Assembly: GCA_963920665.1 (NCBI GenBank)
Contig: OY987271.1
Coordinates: 4,094,501 to 4,158,500, forward strand
Direction of reading: 5' to 3'
Length of the DNA stretch: 64,000 nucleotides
Origin: Straminergon stramineum
Lineage: Eukaryota > Streptophyta > Bryopsida > Hypnales > Calliergonaceae
Part shown: in pieces, positions 47,704 through 59,718 of the stretch
How the letters are laid out: each line of letters begins with the position of its first letter
Numbering within the stretch: the first letter of the stretch is position 1
Program-made: the position numbers and the translations under genes
Notes under the pieces: generated by a model
The model's database searches: none
Seen by the model: only the letters and a program-made list of their open reading frames with translations
What the model was told of the DNA's origin: nothing

Positions 47704-47867
47704 AACCCAATACCACCCAAATGTAGGGGCCTCATTGATTCTAGAGTGAGAATTAAAACTATAATACATACCTTATGTGAAGTTAATGTGAAGTTAAGGC
47801 ATATACAATTGTCATAAATTCTTGTCATAGAATCAATGAGGGCCCTATATTTGGGACATATTGGGTT
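47704..47867. mobile_element. Short inverted-repeat element (family L) with about 45-bp arms
   Basis: The arms read AACCCAATACCACCCAAATG then TAGGGGCCTCATTGATTCTA, mirrored on the right by TAGAATCAATGAGGGCCCTA and ATTTGGGACATATTGGGTT. The CATTGATTCTAGAG part also occurs at the edge of the family J element (3015-3028). The loop holds a tandem TTATGTGAAG/TTAATGTGAAG. Non-coding. Confidence 0.78.
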
Positions 47868-48295
47868 AGGGGTTGGTAATGGGTTTGTCTACCTTAACCA
47901 TGCTTTGGGCACTAAAGCTCCATCTCAAGTCTATTGCCATATCATCCCCAAAAATCTTTCATTTATTTAATTTTCATAAAAAATAAAATTCTTTGGTCTT
48001 TTAGATTCAACCATTGGTGGTCATGGCACTCTACTTTGCACCAATAGGTATCCATGAGGAATGACCAACAACCAAAATTCTACTCAATGTTTGAAAGAAA
48101 ATTAATAATTCAATTTTTCTTTTGTACATAATCATTATCCTGAAATGATACCAATCAAATATTATCACGTCCCACAAGAGGTTTACAAGTATTATTGATC
48201 AAATAAAACTAAGACTACATTCATTAGATGAAATTTGGCTACTACAAAGGGTTGTTTCAAGCTAGTTTTCCACAATGGAACCTAGGGCTTTTTTT
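47868..48295. other. AT-rich intergenic sequence
   Basis: No gene, RNA gene or shared repeat recognised. Confidence 0.4.
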
Positions 48296-48393
48296 TCTAG
48301 CGAAATTTTGCCAGATCTATTAGAATCTGACCACTAAGAATCTAGCCTATGCAGTGAAGGTAGTAGAGGGGACACTAGTCCAAAAAAAAAGCC
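48296..48393. mobile_element. Family G short element, copy 2
   Basis: 98 bp with GGCTTTTTTTTCTAGCGAAA at the left and CTAGTCCAAAAAAAAAGCC at the right. The interior GCCAGATCT, AGAATCTGACCA, GCAGTGAAG and GGGGACACTAGTCC matches copy 1 at 17649. It lacks about 24 bp relative to copy 1. Confidence 0.75.
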
Positions 48394-49545
48394 TTGGTGG
48401 AACCACATACTGTTGGCCCCAATTTTAAAATTATGAAAAAATAATATTTTATGATAATATTAATTTCAAAAAAATATGAAAAAATAAAATTATTATTATT
48501 ATTTGACATGGCTATTGCTCGGCCATGTCATCCTACTGATATGGTCAAGTTTTCACAATCCAAGAACTCAAAGGAACTTGCTACCTTTTACAATAGCTAA
48601 ATTTCATCTAATACATATAATAATGTTGCAACTAAACAATGCCCTCCTAGATTTCTCTCAACACCAATACCCTTAAAACATTATGAACCTTCAACATTTT
48701 TTATTTTAATAAGATTTTTTTCTAACTCTTATTGCAATTCCCTGTTAAGAACTTGTCAATAGTATACTTGGAGCTTGCAATTTTCTAAAATATTTCCATA
48801 AAAACTTAAACAATTTTATTTTTAAAATTAAAGTTTTGAAGGGGGTTCTAAAGACACGAAGTTTAATTGAAAAATTCTAATTTTTTTCATTTTTCAAATA
48901 TAATATATATGCTTATATATTTATTATTATTTTAAATTATTATTAAAATTTTCATTATTAGTAGTATTGTAAGAATTGCTATAAGTGTTAGGACTTTGTA
49001 GAGATCTTTTTGATGGAGACTATATCTACATAGAGACCAAATTGCAACCTTTGAAAAATGACAAGTTTGTTTTAGTGTCTTTCAATTTTTTTTGGTAAAG
49101 TTACAATTGCAAGTTGGGATTGTCATCTTTGACAAGGTCTCTACATAATTAGGTTCAACTACAACTTTCAATTTTTTTTGGTCTTAAAAGTTGTAGTTGG
49201 ATCTTGGACCCCCTAAAAATATCATCCGAGCCGATGGTATTTCCATAGGATCCTTGCTGCAATTGGAGTTTATATAAAGATCTTTAAGAAATTTTTATTT
49301 TTTACTAAAATTTCTCGAAGGCCTTAGGGACTAGAATTGTAACTTCTATTTTCATTTTTTCATTTTTCATTTTAAAGTGGATTGGGGGATTCAAAAGAAA
49401 AAAGAATACATCTTAATCTAGTTTCCTAAGAAAGGTTTCCAAATAGAAGGTAGGAGGAGAGAGTTTCCCCCTAGAGGTGTAAAGCCCGCCAAAGAAAAAT
49501 ACTCCATTTGAATATTAATGAAAATATCAATAGAATAGGATGAGG
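48394..49545. other. AT-rich intergenic sequence with two short hairpins
   Basis: Small inverted repeats GACATGGC/GGCCATGTC (48504-48528) and CAACTACAACTTT/AAAGTTGTAGTTG (about 49155-49200). No gene recognised. Confidence 0.45.
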
Positions 49546-50267
49546 GGTGATTGCAAGAAACACCTGTCCTATTTTGTGTCACACGGTGTGTGCTGATTAG
49601 TTTTTTGCTTATAACTTTTGTGTTTTGGCTCCAAATGATTCAAGATTCGTAGGGAAGGTACTCGTGACTATCATATACCTTCCCTAATTTTTTCATAATT
49701 TCCAAAAATAATTTACTATCCAAAAATAGACCCCAATTCAATGTCACAATTACCAATTTGGAGGTTTTTAGTACTATTTAGAACCCCAAAAAATAGATTT
49801 TGAGCTGAAATGTGGATGAGATGATCTTTTGGTAGACTTGTAGCTTTCTAGGAAAGGAATTTTAAAAATAGTTAATTTTTTGTGGTGTGGAAGTCTACAA
49901 AATGAGCTTCTTTTTGCTTGCATTTTCTAACATATAAAATATTGTTTAGGTGGGGTTTTTGGTGAATGACCATCTACATAGGTTTGTTGCAAATGGAGAC
50001 TTTTTGTTTTGTGTATTTATTTATTTTTAATATTTTTCCTTAATTAAAACATCAAGGTATGTATTTTCTTGAGACTGAGCACTTTTCTAGTTCTCCTACT
50101 TAGAGAATTTTTCCATGCAATTCCTTCCATGAGTACCTTCATCTTAAAGGTATATACATTAATCATATATATTTTTTCTTTTTTCAAAATTAATTTTCTA
50201 ATTTTAAAGTACTCCCCAAAAAATCAGCAAAACGCAACAAATAGGAAAAGTGTTTCTTGCAATCACC
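49546..50267. mobile_element. Inverted-repeat element of 722 bp (family R)
   Basis: The left end GGTGATTGCAAGAAACACCT continues into GTCCTATTTTGTG and TGCTGATTAGTTTTTTG. The right end is the reverse complement (GGTGATTGCAAGAAACACTT, then TTCCTATTTGTTG and TGCTGATTTTTTGG), for arms of about 60 bp. A 72-residue frame overlapping the right arm is not taken as a gene. TGAG lies near both outer edges but is offset by one base, so the target duplication is unresolved. Confidence 0.75.
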
Positions 50268-51042
50268 TTGAGATTCAAGAAGCTTAGACTTTATTTTCAT
50301 GGCCTTCAGCATTTCTTTTATTTTTCAATGGATAAGGTGGATTAAAAAGAATTTAGAGGAAATGTGTGAACTTGGATGGACTTTGATGTATAGTTGAATA
50401 CACTTGGTTTTGGATCTCTGTGATCCACACAAACTATGTAGACTTATATTGAGATTATTGGCTAACCTTCAATCAACTAGATTTACATCAACTCAATTGG
50501 TCTTACCATAGTCACTTTGACTTGTTTAAATAATTTCATTCTCAACTACAATTCCATTGCCTACAAAAAAAAACATAATAATTCAATCCTTCAAAGAATC
50601 TTATCAATCCTACAAATCTAAAGCATCTAATACATTGTCCAATCAAGTTTTTGCTTGGAGATTATATAAGGTCAACTGACAAATAATTGTTAACATTAAA
50701 TCATTTCAAACTTGTTTTTTGAATATTATTCATACATAGAATATATCTTGGGATACGAGTCAATCATTTCTAACTTCATACAATGTCTTCAATTTTCAAG
50801 TGAGTTACATTTAGTTATCATGGTAAAAAAATTCTTTATATATAGGTTGGAATAAAGTGAATCAATTCTATTCCCCATTTGTTTTTATTAGCTCACTTTA
50901 TAAGTTCTTTTAAATTTATTTAATGTTTAGAGATCCTTTTAAGTTTCTAAAACAAATACCTTATATTCTCATCCACCTATCCAAATATACCAATAGACAT
51001 GTAAAAGATGAATAAATGTAAGCTCAATTATCAAGGTTGAGA
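50268..51042. other. AT-rich intergenic sequence
   Basis: No gene or shared repeat recognised. Confidence 0.4.
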
Positions 51043-51627
51043 TTAACCCTTGAAGGCCTGAGGTACATTTCAGGCATAAATTGCAAAAAAATTACACTTT
51101 TTAGGGCAGCAGGAAAAGAATGATATAATTTTTTTTTTCAAAATTCAACTGTACAAATTTGTACTAGACCTCTTTGGGAATATGTGGAAAATTTTTCAGA
51201 AACTTTGACCACACAGATTGAAAGATTATAATGTTTGAAGTTAGGTGAAAAAGGTTTTTTTCCAACCTTGCCCAAAAGGCCTACAAAATTTAACTCCTTC
51301 TAGAATGAGATTCTTACACTAAACATGGTTCTTTTTTTGACATTTTCATCTTGTGTCTTGAAAGCTACACACCCATCAAATTTCAAAATCATAGGAAGAG
51401 TTTTGCACATGCTACTTGAAGCTACCCAAGTTGCCCGCAAAGTTCAAGGCAAATAACTTTTGATCCCGGCACCTGATCGGAAAAAAAAAATTAGAGTTTT
51501 AGGAAGTGGGTACATTGTTACACATTATGTCCAAATTTCATGAACATCCAACCAAAAATGACTTTGTAGTAACCTACCCAAGATTTCTTACGTAGGTTGT
51601 ACAGACACTTGGTCCTTTAGGGGTTAA
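51043..51627 (+). mobile_element. TTAA family B element B3
   Basis: 585 bp from TTAACCCTTGAAGGCCTGAG to GGTCCTTTAGGGGTTAA. It is closest to B2 across the whole length, with the AGATTGAAAGATTATAATG core and the TTGCACATGCTACTTGAAGC block. TTAA flanks only. Non-coding. Confidence 0.86.
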
Positions 51628-53036
51628 AGGTCATAATGATGGAAATTTTTAATCACCCTTACTACTTCCAAGATGGCTTCCACAATAATCAATATCCTCT
51701 ATAAAGAAATAGACATGAACATCATCTAAAAATAATAATAATTTTATATTTTAAATCATTTTACATAATAATATTACATCTATTGAGCACCAAATGAATA
51801 CTTTTTGGCACCAATATGTACTCTAGTCGGAAACAATGATATTTAATGTTCATTCAAAAATTAGCTCTCTAAAGAGAACTTCTAAATCATTTGAGCCCAC
51901 AGTAGTACTTATCAACAAACATTATGGGACTTGAAAAAATATAAAAAATATAAAATAATTTTCTTTTACATCTTAAGTTCTTAAAGAAATAATTCTTCTT
52001 TTGGGTACTCTAAAGCCCTATTGTAAAATCCTAGAAACAAACAAAAGTGTATTGATATGTATTAAATAATACAAATATGACTCAAATTTAAAATAAAATT
52101 ACCCATCTTTGATCTTCCGAGGAAAGAAAAGTACCCTATGTTGACAAAATAATTTAGGAGGTTGCAAAGTACAAAGGCAAATTTTTTTTCAAGACTAATA
52201 AAACTTTATATATATACTTTATAAAAAAATAGCAACCATTTCCTGTGATTCCTATTGGTTCAAAAATGTTTTACAAAGGAGATGTGAACTTGTAACACAA
52301 AAATTTCAAAAATCAATTTATTTTATCTTTGAATAAAAATGTTGCAAGAGCCTAAACCTCTAAAGATATTTGGAAGTGCCAAGTAATACCTTTGTAAGAC
52401 TTGGGGCCAAAGACATGTTTTGTAAAACAAATTGAAACAATGTACATATTTAATTTTCTTAAAATTGTTGTTCGATCATGAGTTTCTATAATAGATTGTC
52501 AATATTGTCAAAGCCCCTACAAGGCTTGGAATCCTTCAATGTTTTTTCCAAACCACAAAATATCCAAATTTTAAAAACTTAAAAACTTATTGTGGGAATC
52601 TAGGTCCATGGGGATTCTATTAATAACAACAAGAACTCTATGACACCCAAAGTACTACAAATTTCTTTTTTTAAATGAAATTAATTCATTTTTTAATTTA
52701 AAAAAACTATAGCTACAATATAGGCCCTTTGGGATATTGTCATAATTGACAACATCCTCACAAGTCCTTGGCAATAGCTACAACTGAAATTATAAAAGAA
52801 AAATATTTTTCAATTTTTTCAATTATGTGTATGGTTTGTTTTCAAAACAATAGTTTCACTTTCCAGGGAGACTTTCATTGAAAAAGAAGAACAAATGATC
52901 ATATTTATATTTATTACAAAAACAACCCCTTTTTCTAGTCTAAGCTCATTTTATAATATTGCAAGTAAGCAATTGATGAAAAAAATGATTTTGGTCAAGA
53001 CTCTTGACCTAGAGTCATGACCAACAGTGCTATTTT
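51628..53036. other. AT-rich intergenic sequence
   Basis: No gene, RNA gene or shared repeat recognised. Confidence 0.4.
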
Positions 53037-54707
53037 GTGAGCATGTGAGCATGAGTCTATGAGTGCTGAGTGGAAATTATGTGAGTGTTGAGCTTAGAAA
53101 ATTGAAGAAGCACTATAAAATTTAGGAATATTTCTAAAAATGGATTTTACTAAAGAATTTTGGTCATTTTTTTAATTTTTAGTTGATTTTAGTACCTATT
53201 ACTGTAGACCTATTACTGTAGACCTATTACTGTGGTTATGTAGATTTCAGATGAAAATTATAATTTTCAAAGTTGTCTAAAATATTAGAAGTATACATTA
53301 TGAAAATGATGAACTCAATTGATGTGAAAGATGAATGGAGATGAAAATAAGTTTGTATAGAATATTGGTTGATCATAGTTCTATAATAGCATGGGTTCCC
53401 TTGAGGATGATGGGAGGGTACCAATAATTTTCACTTGATGCATTGTTAATGAACTTGTTTAGATTTTACAAAAATAATTGTTAATATGAATTATTTTTAT
53501 AACTAATGATCTTTGTCACAGTGAATTTTATTTTGGTTGATCAATGTCTTGTAGCATCATGGATCTTATTAGGGTCAATTGGACGGTACCGACACATCCT
53601 TCTTGATTTGTAGGTCAATGGACTTGTTTAGATTTTAGAAAAGAAAATTTTTCAATAGGACTTCATAAAATGTGGAAAGAGCTCAGCCACACCAAATTTC
53701 ATTTTTGTTGATCACTATCTTCTAGAGTAGTGTGGAGATCCTCTTAGGGCTAATGGGGGATACCTACACTTCTATCTTGATGTGTTGGTAATTGAACTTG
53801 TTAAAATTTTGTAAGAAAATATTTGGTTGATAGGGATAATTTTTATGAAGAATGAGCTTAGTTACACCAATTTGTTGATTAGTTGATCATTGTCTTCTTT
53901 TAGGATCTCTTGGGGGTCTAATTCTTTTATCTTTGATCAGATGGTTGTTTGGTTAATTACTCCCCTCTTGTTGCTCGAGATATCTCGGCACTAGTGATCC
54001 CATAACAAGTTCAAGGAAATTAGCCAAATGTTCATTTCTAGAAGATTTTTTAAAATTTAACACTAAAGGCATGAAAAAATTAAGTAGCAACTGAGCAAAA
54101 TTTAACCAATTTGGGAACCATTGCTTGGCGCCTAGAAGAGGATCAAGCACTTGCCATCTTAATGTGTTACTTATTTAACTTTGCTAGATTTAATGAGAAA
54201 AAAATGATTATTAATTTGGATTCATTTGAAATTGATTGAAGTTGTTCAATTGAGATGTAATCACTTCCCTGTTGTATTTGGGTACCTCTCAGTGCCGAGA
54301 GGAGCCCCCTAGTGGCCTAGCCATACGGAAAAAAATGAATTTATTATTTATTATTATTCATTTTTCTTCCCGCGGCTAGGGGCCTCCTCTTGGCATTGAG
54401 AGGTACCCAACAACAAGAAGGGAGTGACTACAAAAATCAAATTCTTCATGAAACAACCTCAATCGATTTCAAATGAATCTTAATTAATCACCAATTTTTT
54501 TCTTCTTAAAATCTAACAAAGTCCAATAAGTAGCACATTAAGGTTGTTCAAGGGATCATGGTAATAGGTCCACAGTTATAGGTCTATTGTAATAGGTACT
54601 AAAATTTACCAAAAATAATAAATTTTGACCAAAATTTTTAGATGGAATCTCTAAAAATATATATGCTTACAGGTTTACAAGCTCACACGCTCACAAAATA
54701 GCAACCC
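53037..54707. mobile_element. Large fold-back element (family K) with internal tandem repeats
   Basis: The outer termini are GTGCTATTTTGTGAGCATGT and, reverse complemented, GTTGCTATTTTGTGAGCGTG, the same terminus as family J at 2774. Inside, the left arm holds three or more tandem units of about 172 bp (starts near 53451, 53622 and 53794, each with GAACTTGTTTAGATTTTA), while the right arm holds one. Around the centre (54345) arms of about 190 bp pair, including GGGTACCTCTCA(G/A)TGCC and GAGGAGCCCC. A TATTACTGTAGACC triplet repeat (about 53195-53235) has its counterpart at 54560-54600. Non-coding. Confidence 0.75.
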
Positions 54708-55627
54708 TAGAATTGTGACCGAGAGAATTATTTGTCTAAGCTCTTAGTCACTACACTAATCTCACTATGTATACTTATTTGTTCTATTATTGAATGTGTA
54801 AAATTAGAGTTACTACTAAATTTTTTTTTGTGAAAATTGGTACAATTCAATAATATTTCAACTTCTACTAACTAATTGGCTCATGACTATAGGAAAAGAG
54901 GCTTTGCATTAATGGAATCTAGCTACATGGGAGGAAGTTTGAAAAGAACCTTACTCAAAGAACAAGCTAATATTTACAACATGGGCAAACGCTCTCGTAG
55001 AGTAGCTCCTTGCTATTTTATAAATAGTGTATTCTTATATTACTATGCATAATAAATAATACATGTAATTCTTTTTCATAATTTCAAAATTTCCTAATTG
55101 TTATGATGGGGATTCCATGGTAAAAAAATTGAAAAAGCAAGTGATACTCCTTGAGTGGCTCCTGTTGGCTTTATTTTTATCCTTTGGTTGTAATAGCATT
55201 ACCTAATACAAAGATACATTTTACTTTCTTCTAGGTACTAATTGTATTCATTCGTGTATCAATAATGAACATCTTAGGGTGGGGGGACAATATTAGAGCC
55301 TTCATTGATTTTAACTTCAAAATTCATAACTAATTCTACAAAGATCCCTCCAATATATGTAAAATTGGTTTAGATGTGCCTTTCATCTATCCTTGATGAT
55401 AAAATTATCACTGATAAATGGAGATGTACAACAATACAAGGCCTCTCCAAAAAATTAGATTAGAGCATCGGTTCCCATGCTTGCAAAGCATTTAGCACTT
55501 GCTAGACATAGATGATAAGTGCTCAAAGCCCCTCCAAATATTCTCTTGGCACTCAATCTTAGTGCATTGGGGCCATTGTTCCATGGACTATCTACGGGAC
55601 ATTTCGGTAACCAAAGATGGAAAAAAC
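54708..55627. other. Intergenic with a family F remnant
   Basis: The part at 55268-55420 matches the left half of F3 (AACTTCAAAATTCATAACTAATT, TTTAGATGTGCCTTTCAT) without a right terminus. The rest is featureless. Confidence 0.5.
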
Positions 55628-55803
55628 AGATATTTTGATAAAATGGCGGTATTCATATGCCATTTTTCCACTCAATTTCTAGGACTAGTATAGATTTCAA
55701 ACCACACGGTCTAAGATCTAGGAGCGGTGTACATTTCAGACTGCACGGTCTGAACCTAAATGTGCCAAGTTTGTAGAATACTGCCATTTTAACGAAATAT
55801 CCA
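55628..55803 (+). mobile_element. Family N inverted-repeat element N2
   Basis: About 176 bp with ends GATATTTTGATAAAATGGCG and, reverse complemented, GGATATTTCGTTAAAATGGC, each followed by GTATTC. The interior has two GCACGGTCT/CACACGGTCT repeats, and AATGTGCCAAGTTTGTAGAA is shared with N3 at 15268. Its edges run into A-rich sequence, so the target duplication is unclear. Confidence 0.72.
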
Positions 55804-57245
55804 TTGAAAACAAAAAAAATTTGATTCATATATGACTCTTAAAAAGATAAATATAAAAGTTGAGGTGTCAACCTTCGTGAGCCACTCACAATGTGCAGAT
55901 TCTATCATTCATCAGTCTCTGAAGGAGCGCTTTTAGCTCTTCCAACCCCGCTTAAAGTAATCTAAAAAGACCCTCTCTCTCACAGTTGGTTGATCGACCA
56001 GGCGGGCCTTTCCACTGGCCACCACCCTTCTCACTTTTCCTCCATGGCTGGAATGCCGGATCCGTTGAAGCACAACACCCAAGGTTTGCCGCACGGGACG
56101 TCCTCCAGCCAATCAGCTAGCTAGGCCGGCCTGGCATGCAGGAAGCCAAAACATTGATAATAAAAATTCATCCGTCGTCCACTCAAATTGCTTCTTTTCG
56201 ATCTAACGTGAAAAGTAGTTCCTACTTCGATCTTCAATTCAATTCCAGGCCCCCCATTTTTTCCAAAATTTCCAGATCCTGCACTCACAGTCACCGACGT
56301 GCGTGCACTGCGCCGGCCAATACTTCCACTTCGTACAACCCTGGGCCGACAGTACGTGTCTTCCGTCTATGATGCTGCATGGTTCCGCCTGGGAGTGACC
56401 AAGCGCAGGCCTCGAGTTGAAGAGAGAGGGCATGGCGCTGGCCTGGAGAGCGGAAGGGAAGGAGAGCTCACCCTGTGGACCGGGCAGCTCAGTCCCAGAT
56501 CAGAAGCTCCTCAGCTTGGCAGTCCCAGAGTCATGGCCGTCTTGTCGGAATTGGTGTTGGGCTCCGCTCAGTCTGACTGAGGGGCAAACTCGATTGGCAG
56601 GTTGGGGGCCGGGGAACGTCAGGCGAGGGTTTGATCTGACCATAGGTACAGTAGTGATGGTAAGTTAGCTGCAGTCAGAGCGAGCTCAGACCTTGTGTTG
56701 GTCCAAGCGGACCGGAAATCCTCTCGAACAGTTGCCATAATTAAGGCAACGTGAGGAGGAGGAGGACGTACACTCTCTTCATCTCTTGATTCTGCTTAGG
56801 TGTAGGGCTGCACACAAACATAATTAAAGCCAGTTCCATGCAATTTCTGTAAGCTTACGAGAGCTACTACCTTGGGGTCCTAACTCCTAAGTTTTTTGGA
56901 GATTACTATGATGTGTGCAACAGTCAACGGTAGTGAGCAGCGGGAAATTCTAGAAGGATAAAAAATCATAATAAAGAATAGTTTACTTCAGGGTACAGCT
57001 TAGTAGTACTCCGTAATTACTGACTGATAAGATTGTGAATGGTCAATAGGGATGAAATACATTGCCAGTAAAAGGATGAATGAAGAAAGAAACTCTAAAC
57101 AGAATGAAGTGTGTGAAAGTCAGGTGCGTACAGAGGCTGACACGATCTGACACTAAACGTGGCAGGGGAATGATGGCAGAAGTCGAGAAAGTTAAGAATA
57201 GTAGATTGGCAGAAAAATTCACACTAGACGGACATGATTTTCACG

Positions 57246-57884
57246 CTATACCTGAAGAGCATGCGGCAGAAGTCGATCAAGCCGTGAAGCAAGAATTCGG
57301 TTACGAGGACGAGAGAGCAGTTCATGATGATCATCAGGTCGCTCAGATTCAATTGATACATAGATGCAATGCATGCAAGTGGGTGGCCTGGAAGCAGGTA
57401 CACCAGCAACGCAACGTGATTGAACATTCAATAAACTCTTGTCCGCAGTGCCCTGTCGTCTGCACTGGTTGAACATGCTGCTGCTTCTGCTTCTGGTGAT
57501 GATTCTGCGTGCTTGTCCCAGTTGCAGCAGCTGCAAGGCCTCGCAATGCTTTAAGGCCCCCACATGACCACAATATCTCTTACCCTGACAGGGACAAGCC
57601 CCTCCGGACAAGCCGGTAGGAGATGAGCAGCCCATCATGATCCCCTCTACGGCCGTTGGTTGACCCCTCCAAGTCCACTTCTGACCTCCTCCAAGCGTGT
57701 AACGTGAAAGAGCTTGCTCCAGTAAAGTGATCATTCCTCCGTTACCATTGGCCTTCGGTTTGGGTCTCTGGGTAACAAGTGTCATATTCAAGTTAAATTT
57801 ACTGATACGATAGACAAAGAGCTCGTAAAAAGTCAGAGTAGTTGGAATCAATGCACGAACCTCCAATGTTGGTCTAAAGCTCAT
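57246..57884 (-). CDS. Unrecognised 212-residue open frame
   Basis: The longest uninterrupted frame in the window, from MSFRPTLEVRALIPTT to the stop at 57246. It includes a glycine- and cysteine-rich part (GLSGGACPCQGKRYCGHVG) and a basic serine/arginine stretch (RRIITRSRSSS). No domain is recognised. A 130-residue frame on the plus strand (57080-57472) overlaps it, so at most one is real, and either may be chance in this GC-richer region. No upstream or downstream exon could be assigned. Confidence 0.25.
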   Translation of the reverse strand: MSFRPTLEVRALIPTTLTFYELFVYRISKFNLNMTLVTQRPKPKANGNGGMITLLEQALSRYTLGGGQKWTWRGQPTAVEGIMMGCSSPTGLSGGACPCQGKRYCGHVGALKHCEALQLLQLGQARRIITRSRSSSMFNQCRRQGTADKSLLNVQSRCVAGVPASRPPTCMHCIYVSIESERPDDHHELLSRPRNRILASRLDRLLPHALQV

Positions 57885-58091
57885 GGTTGATGGAGCTGCC
57901 TCGATCAGTCTGCTTTGCTGAAGACCACTTTGAGTCTCCGACGTGAGTCATGATCATGGAGTCAGGTACGGATCATGTTACCCCCACCTTAGTAGTCTGG
58001 GTGCAAATAATTCTAGAAGCAAATTTCGTACAGAAAAAATGGCATCTCGAATCTGTATGTATTGTTCAGTCCTCTTGTCATATTTGTTGCG

Positions 58092-58440
58092 CACGGTACT
58101 ATAGAAGTAGCTAGCTTTCAACTAAGCTCCTTCAATTGCTTGGGTGTTAATTTCCACACTTTGTAGAAGGCAGTGTTGCATGTTTAGAACAAATGTTCGC
58201 AGCCTTCTGATCGGAATGGTTGAGTACCTGCTCTAGTGCCGCACGGTTTTTTATAAGTAGCTAGCTTTCAACTGAGCTTCTAGCTTCAATGTTGGTGGAT
58301 AGCAAGCTAGCTAGGTCGATAATATCTTTCCACACAACTGTAGAAGAGAATGTTTCGAACACTGGGTCACGTTCATGAATACCAGATACGGAGGCCTCGG
58401 ATAGGCCGCCTCCGCCCGAGAATCGGTGAAGCAGGTGAGT
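58092..58440. repeat. Diverged tandem duplication, unit about 150 bp
   Basis: GCACGGTACTATAGAAGTAG and AGCTAGCTTTCAACTAAGCT at 58092 recur as GCACGGTTTTTTATAAGTAG and AGCTAGCTTTCAACTGAGCT at 58241. TTCCACAC..TGTAGAAG follows in both units. A looser third relative (GTAGAAATAGCTAG, GAATGTTGGTCTA) lies at 58595-58650, and CAATGTTGGTCTA also occurs at 57869. Confidence 0.65.
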
Positions 58441-59718
58441 GAATACAAACTCACACATGATTTTGGGCAGATGTGCCTTTGATTCTTGTCAGCAATCAGC
58501 TCTCGTTTGCATGCTGGCCATGTGTCGAGATTGGCACCTGAGGACTGGGGTTGATCGACAACAGCCCTAGTCCTTAGGACTGCTGCTGATTTGTAGAAAT
58601 AGCTAGAGGGGTTGGAGAGGTATCTGTCTTGAATGTTGGTCTATCATAATTCCTCGATCGAAATCAGTGCATTTTTCAAATCTGAGTCGAGATTTCGCCC
58701 TGGCATCGTATTGTGTTCACGATCATGATCTTGTGTTGCTCGGAATAGAGTATTAGTATTATTATTCGCATTATGGTTATTGTCAGTTCATGCACATGCC
58801 TGCGTCCGTGGGGCCCGTATTATTCTCCTGCTTAGTTTAGCTCACTCAGGTTTTCCCGGGAGATACCGACCCTGATATTGCATGTGCGGTAGCGAAAACG
58901 CCGCCGACAACGCGGTTTAGTTGTAGGACCCAATTTTGAATCCCCTTTTTCTCTCTGTCATTCCAAGGTTCCGCTCCCAAAATCAAAGGATGGAACTCTA
59001 TTTCGAATGCCGCTGTCGTTGCAGTTCTCACGTTTGTTCTGGATTTTGATGAGGAGCTCGGGGGTTTCATCCGAGCCGTCATCGAGAGAACCTTCTATTA
59101 TTGTCGTACAATTCCTGTCTCTTCGGGTTCATGTACCCCGGCTTCCGGACGGCTTCTGTAGTTGTACCCCATGCGAATTCCATCGCCAAGCCCATTTCTA
59201 TCGTACTGCATTTATTCTGGCTTTCCCATTCTCATAGGCACAGTCTTCATCTGGGTTAGATTATACATTCCAGTCTTCAGAGGGATTGACTCCGAGTCCT
59301 CTGTAGTCTTTGAAGCTCGCCAAGCTCGCCATTGATCTTCTGTAGAGATCTCTTTGAATAGGTTTTGGTCTAACTTTGGTTCTTCTTTTGGTTTTGATGC
59401 GTTGCAGCAACGTAACTGACTGATCAGGTTCAAGTAGTTATTGTTCGCACGAGCGCCGTCTGCACAACAGATCAAGCAATCTGGAACGTAACACCACTGC
59501 AAACTATTTCCACGGGCATGCACCTATCGGTTGCTGTGACTGTCGGAAAGTCTTTGATCTGCGCCATATTCAGTCTTTGAACTGCGCCACACTTTAGATT
59601 TCCTGGAAGGACGGGGGTGGTTGAGAGAAAATCGGTTTTAATCGAGATAGCCGAAAGGAGATAGAAAGGTGTCAACTTTGACACTGTATATTTTAGTGGG
59701 CGAGCTAGAAAATCTACA

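Larger units (their letters stand above)
55804..59718 (+). promoter_or_regulatory. Upstream region of the LBD gene (promoter and probable leader)
   Basis: Nearly 4 kb of low-copy, GC-richer sequence free of the dispersed repeats, unlike the desert to its left. It contains a tandem duplication (58092-58440) and many short frames on both strands (for example 56299-56668 and 59007-59237) that match no protein family. Long leaders and distant control elements are common for developmental transcription factor genes, so this may be regulatory; that is inference. No TATA box or defined motif was identified with confidence. Confidence 0.35.

Noticed and set aside
56136..56668. Three overlapping plus-strand frames in GC-richer DNA
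   Set aside because: They overlap in different frames, contain no domain, and none shows a consistent splice or start context.
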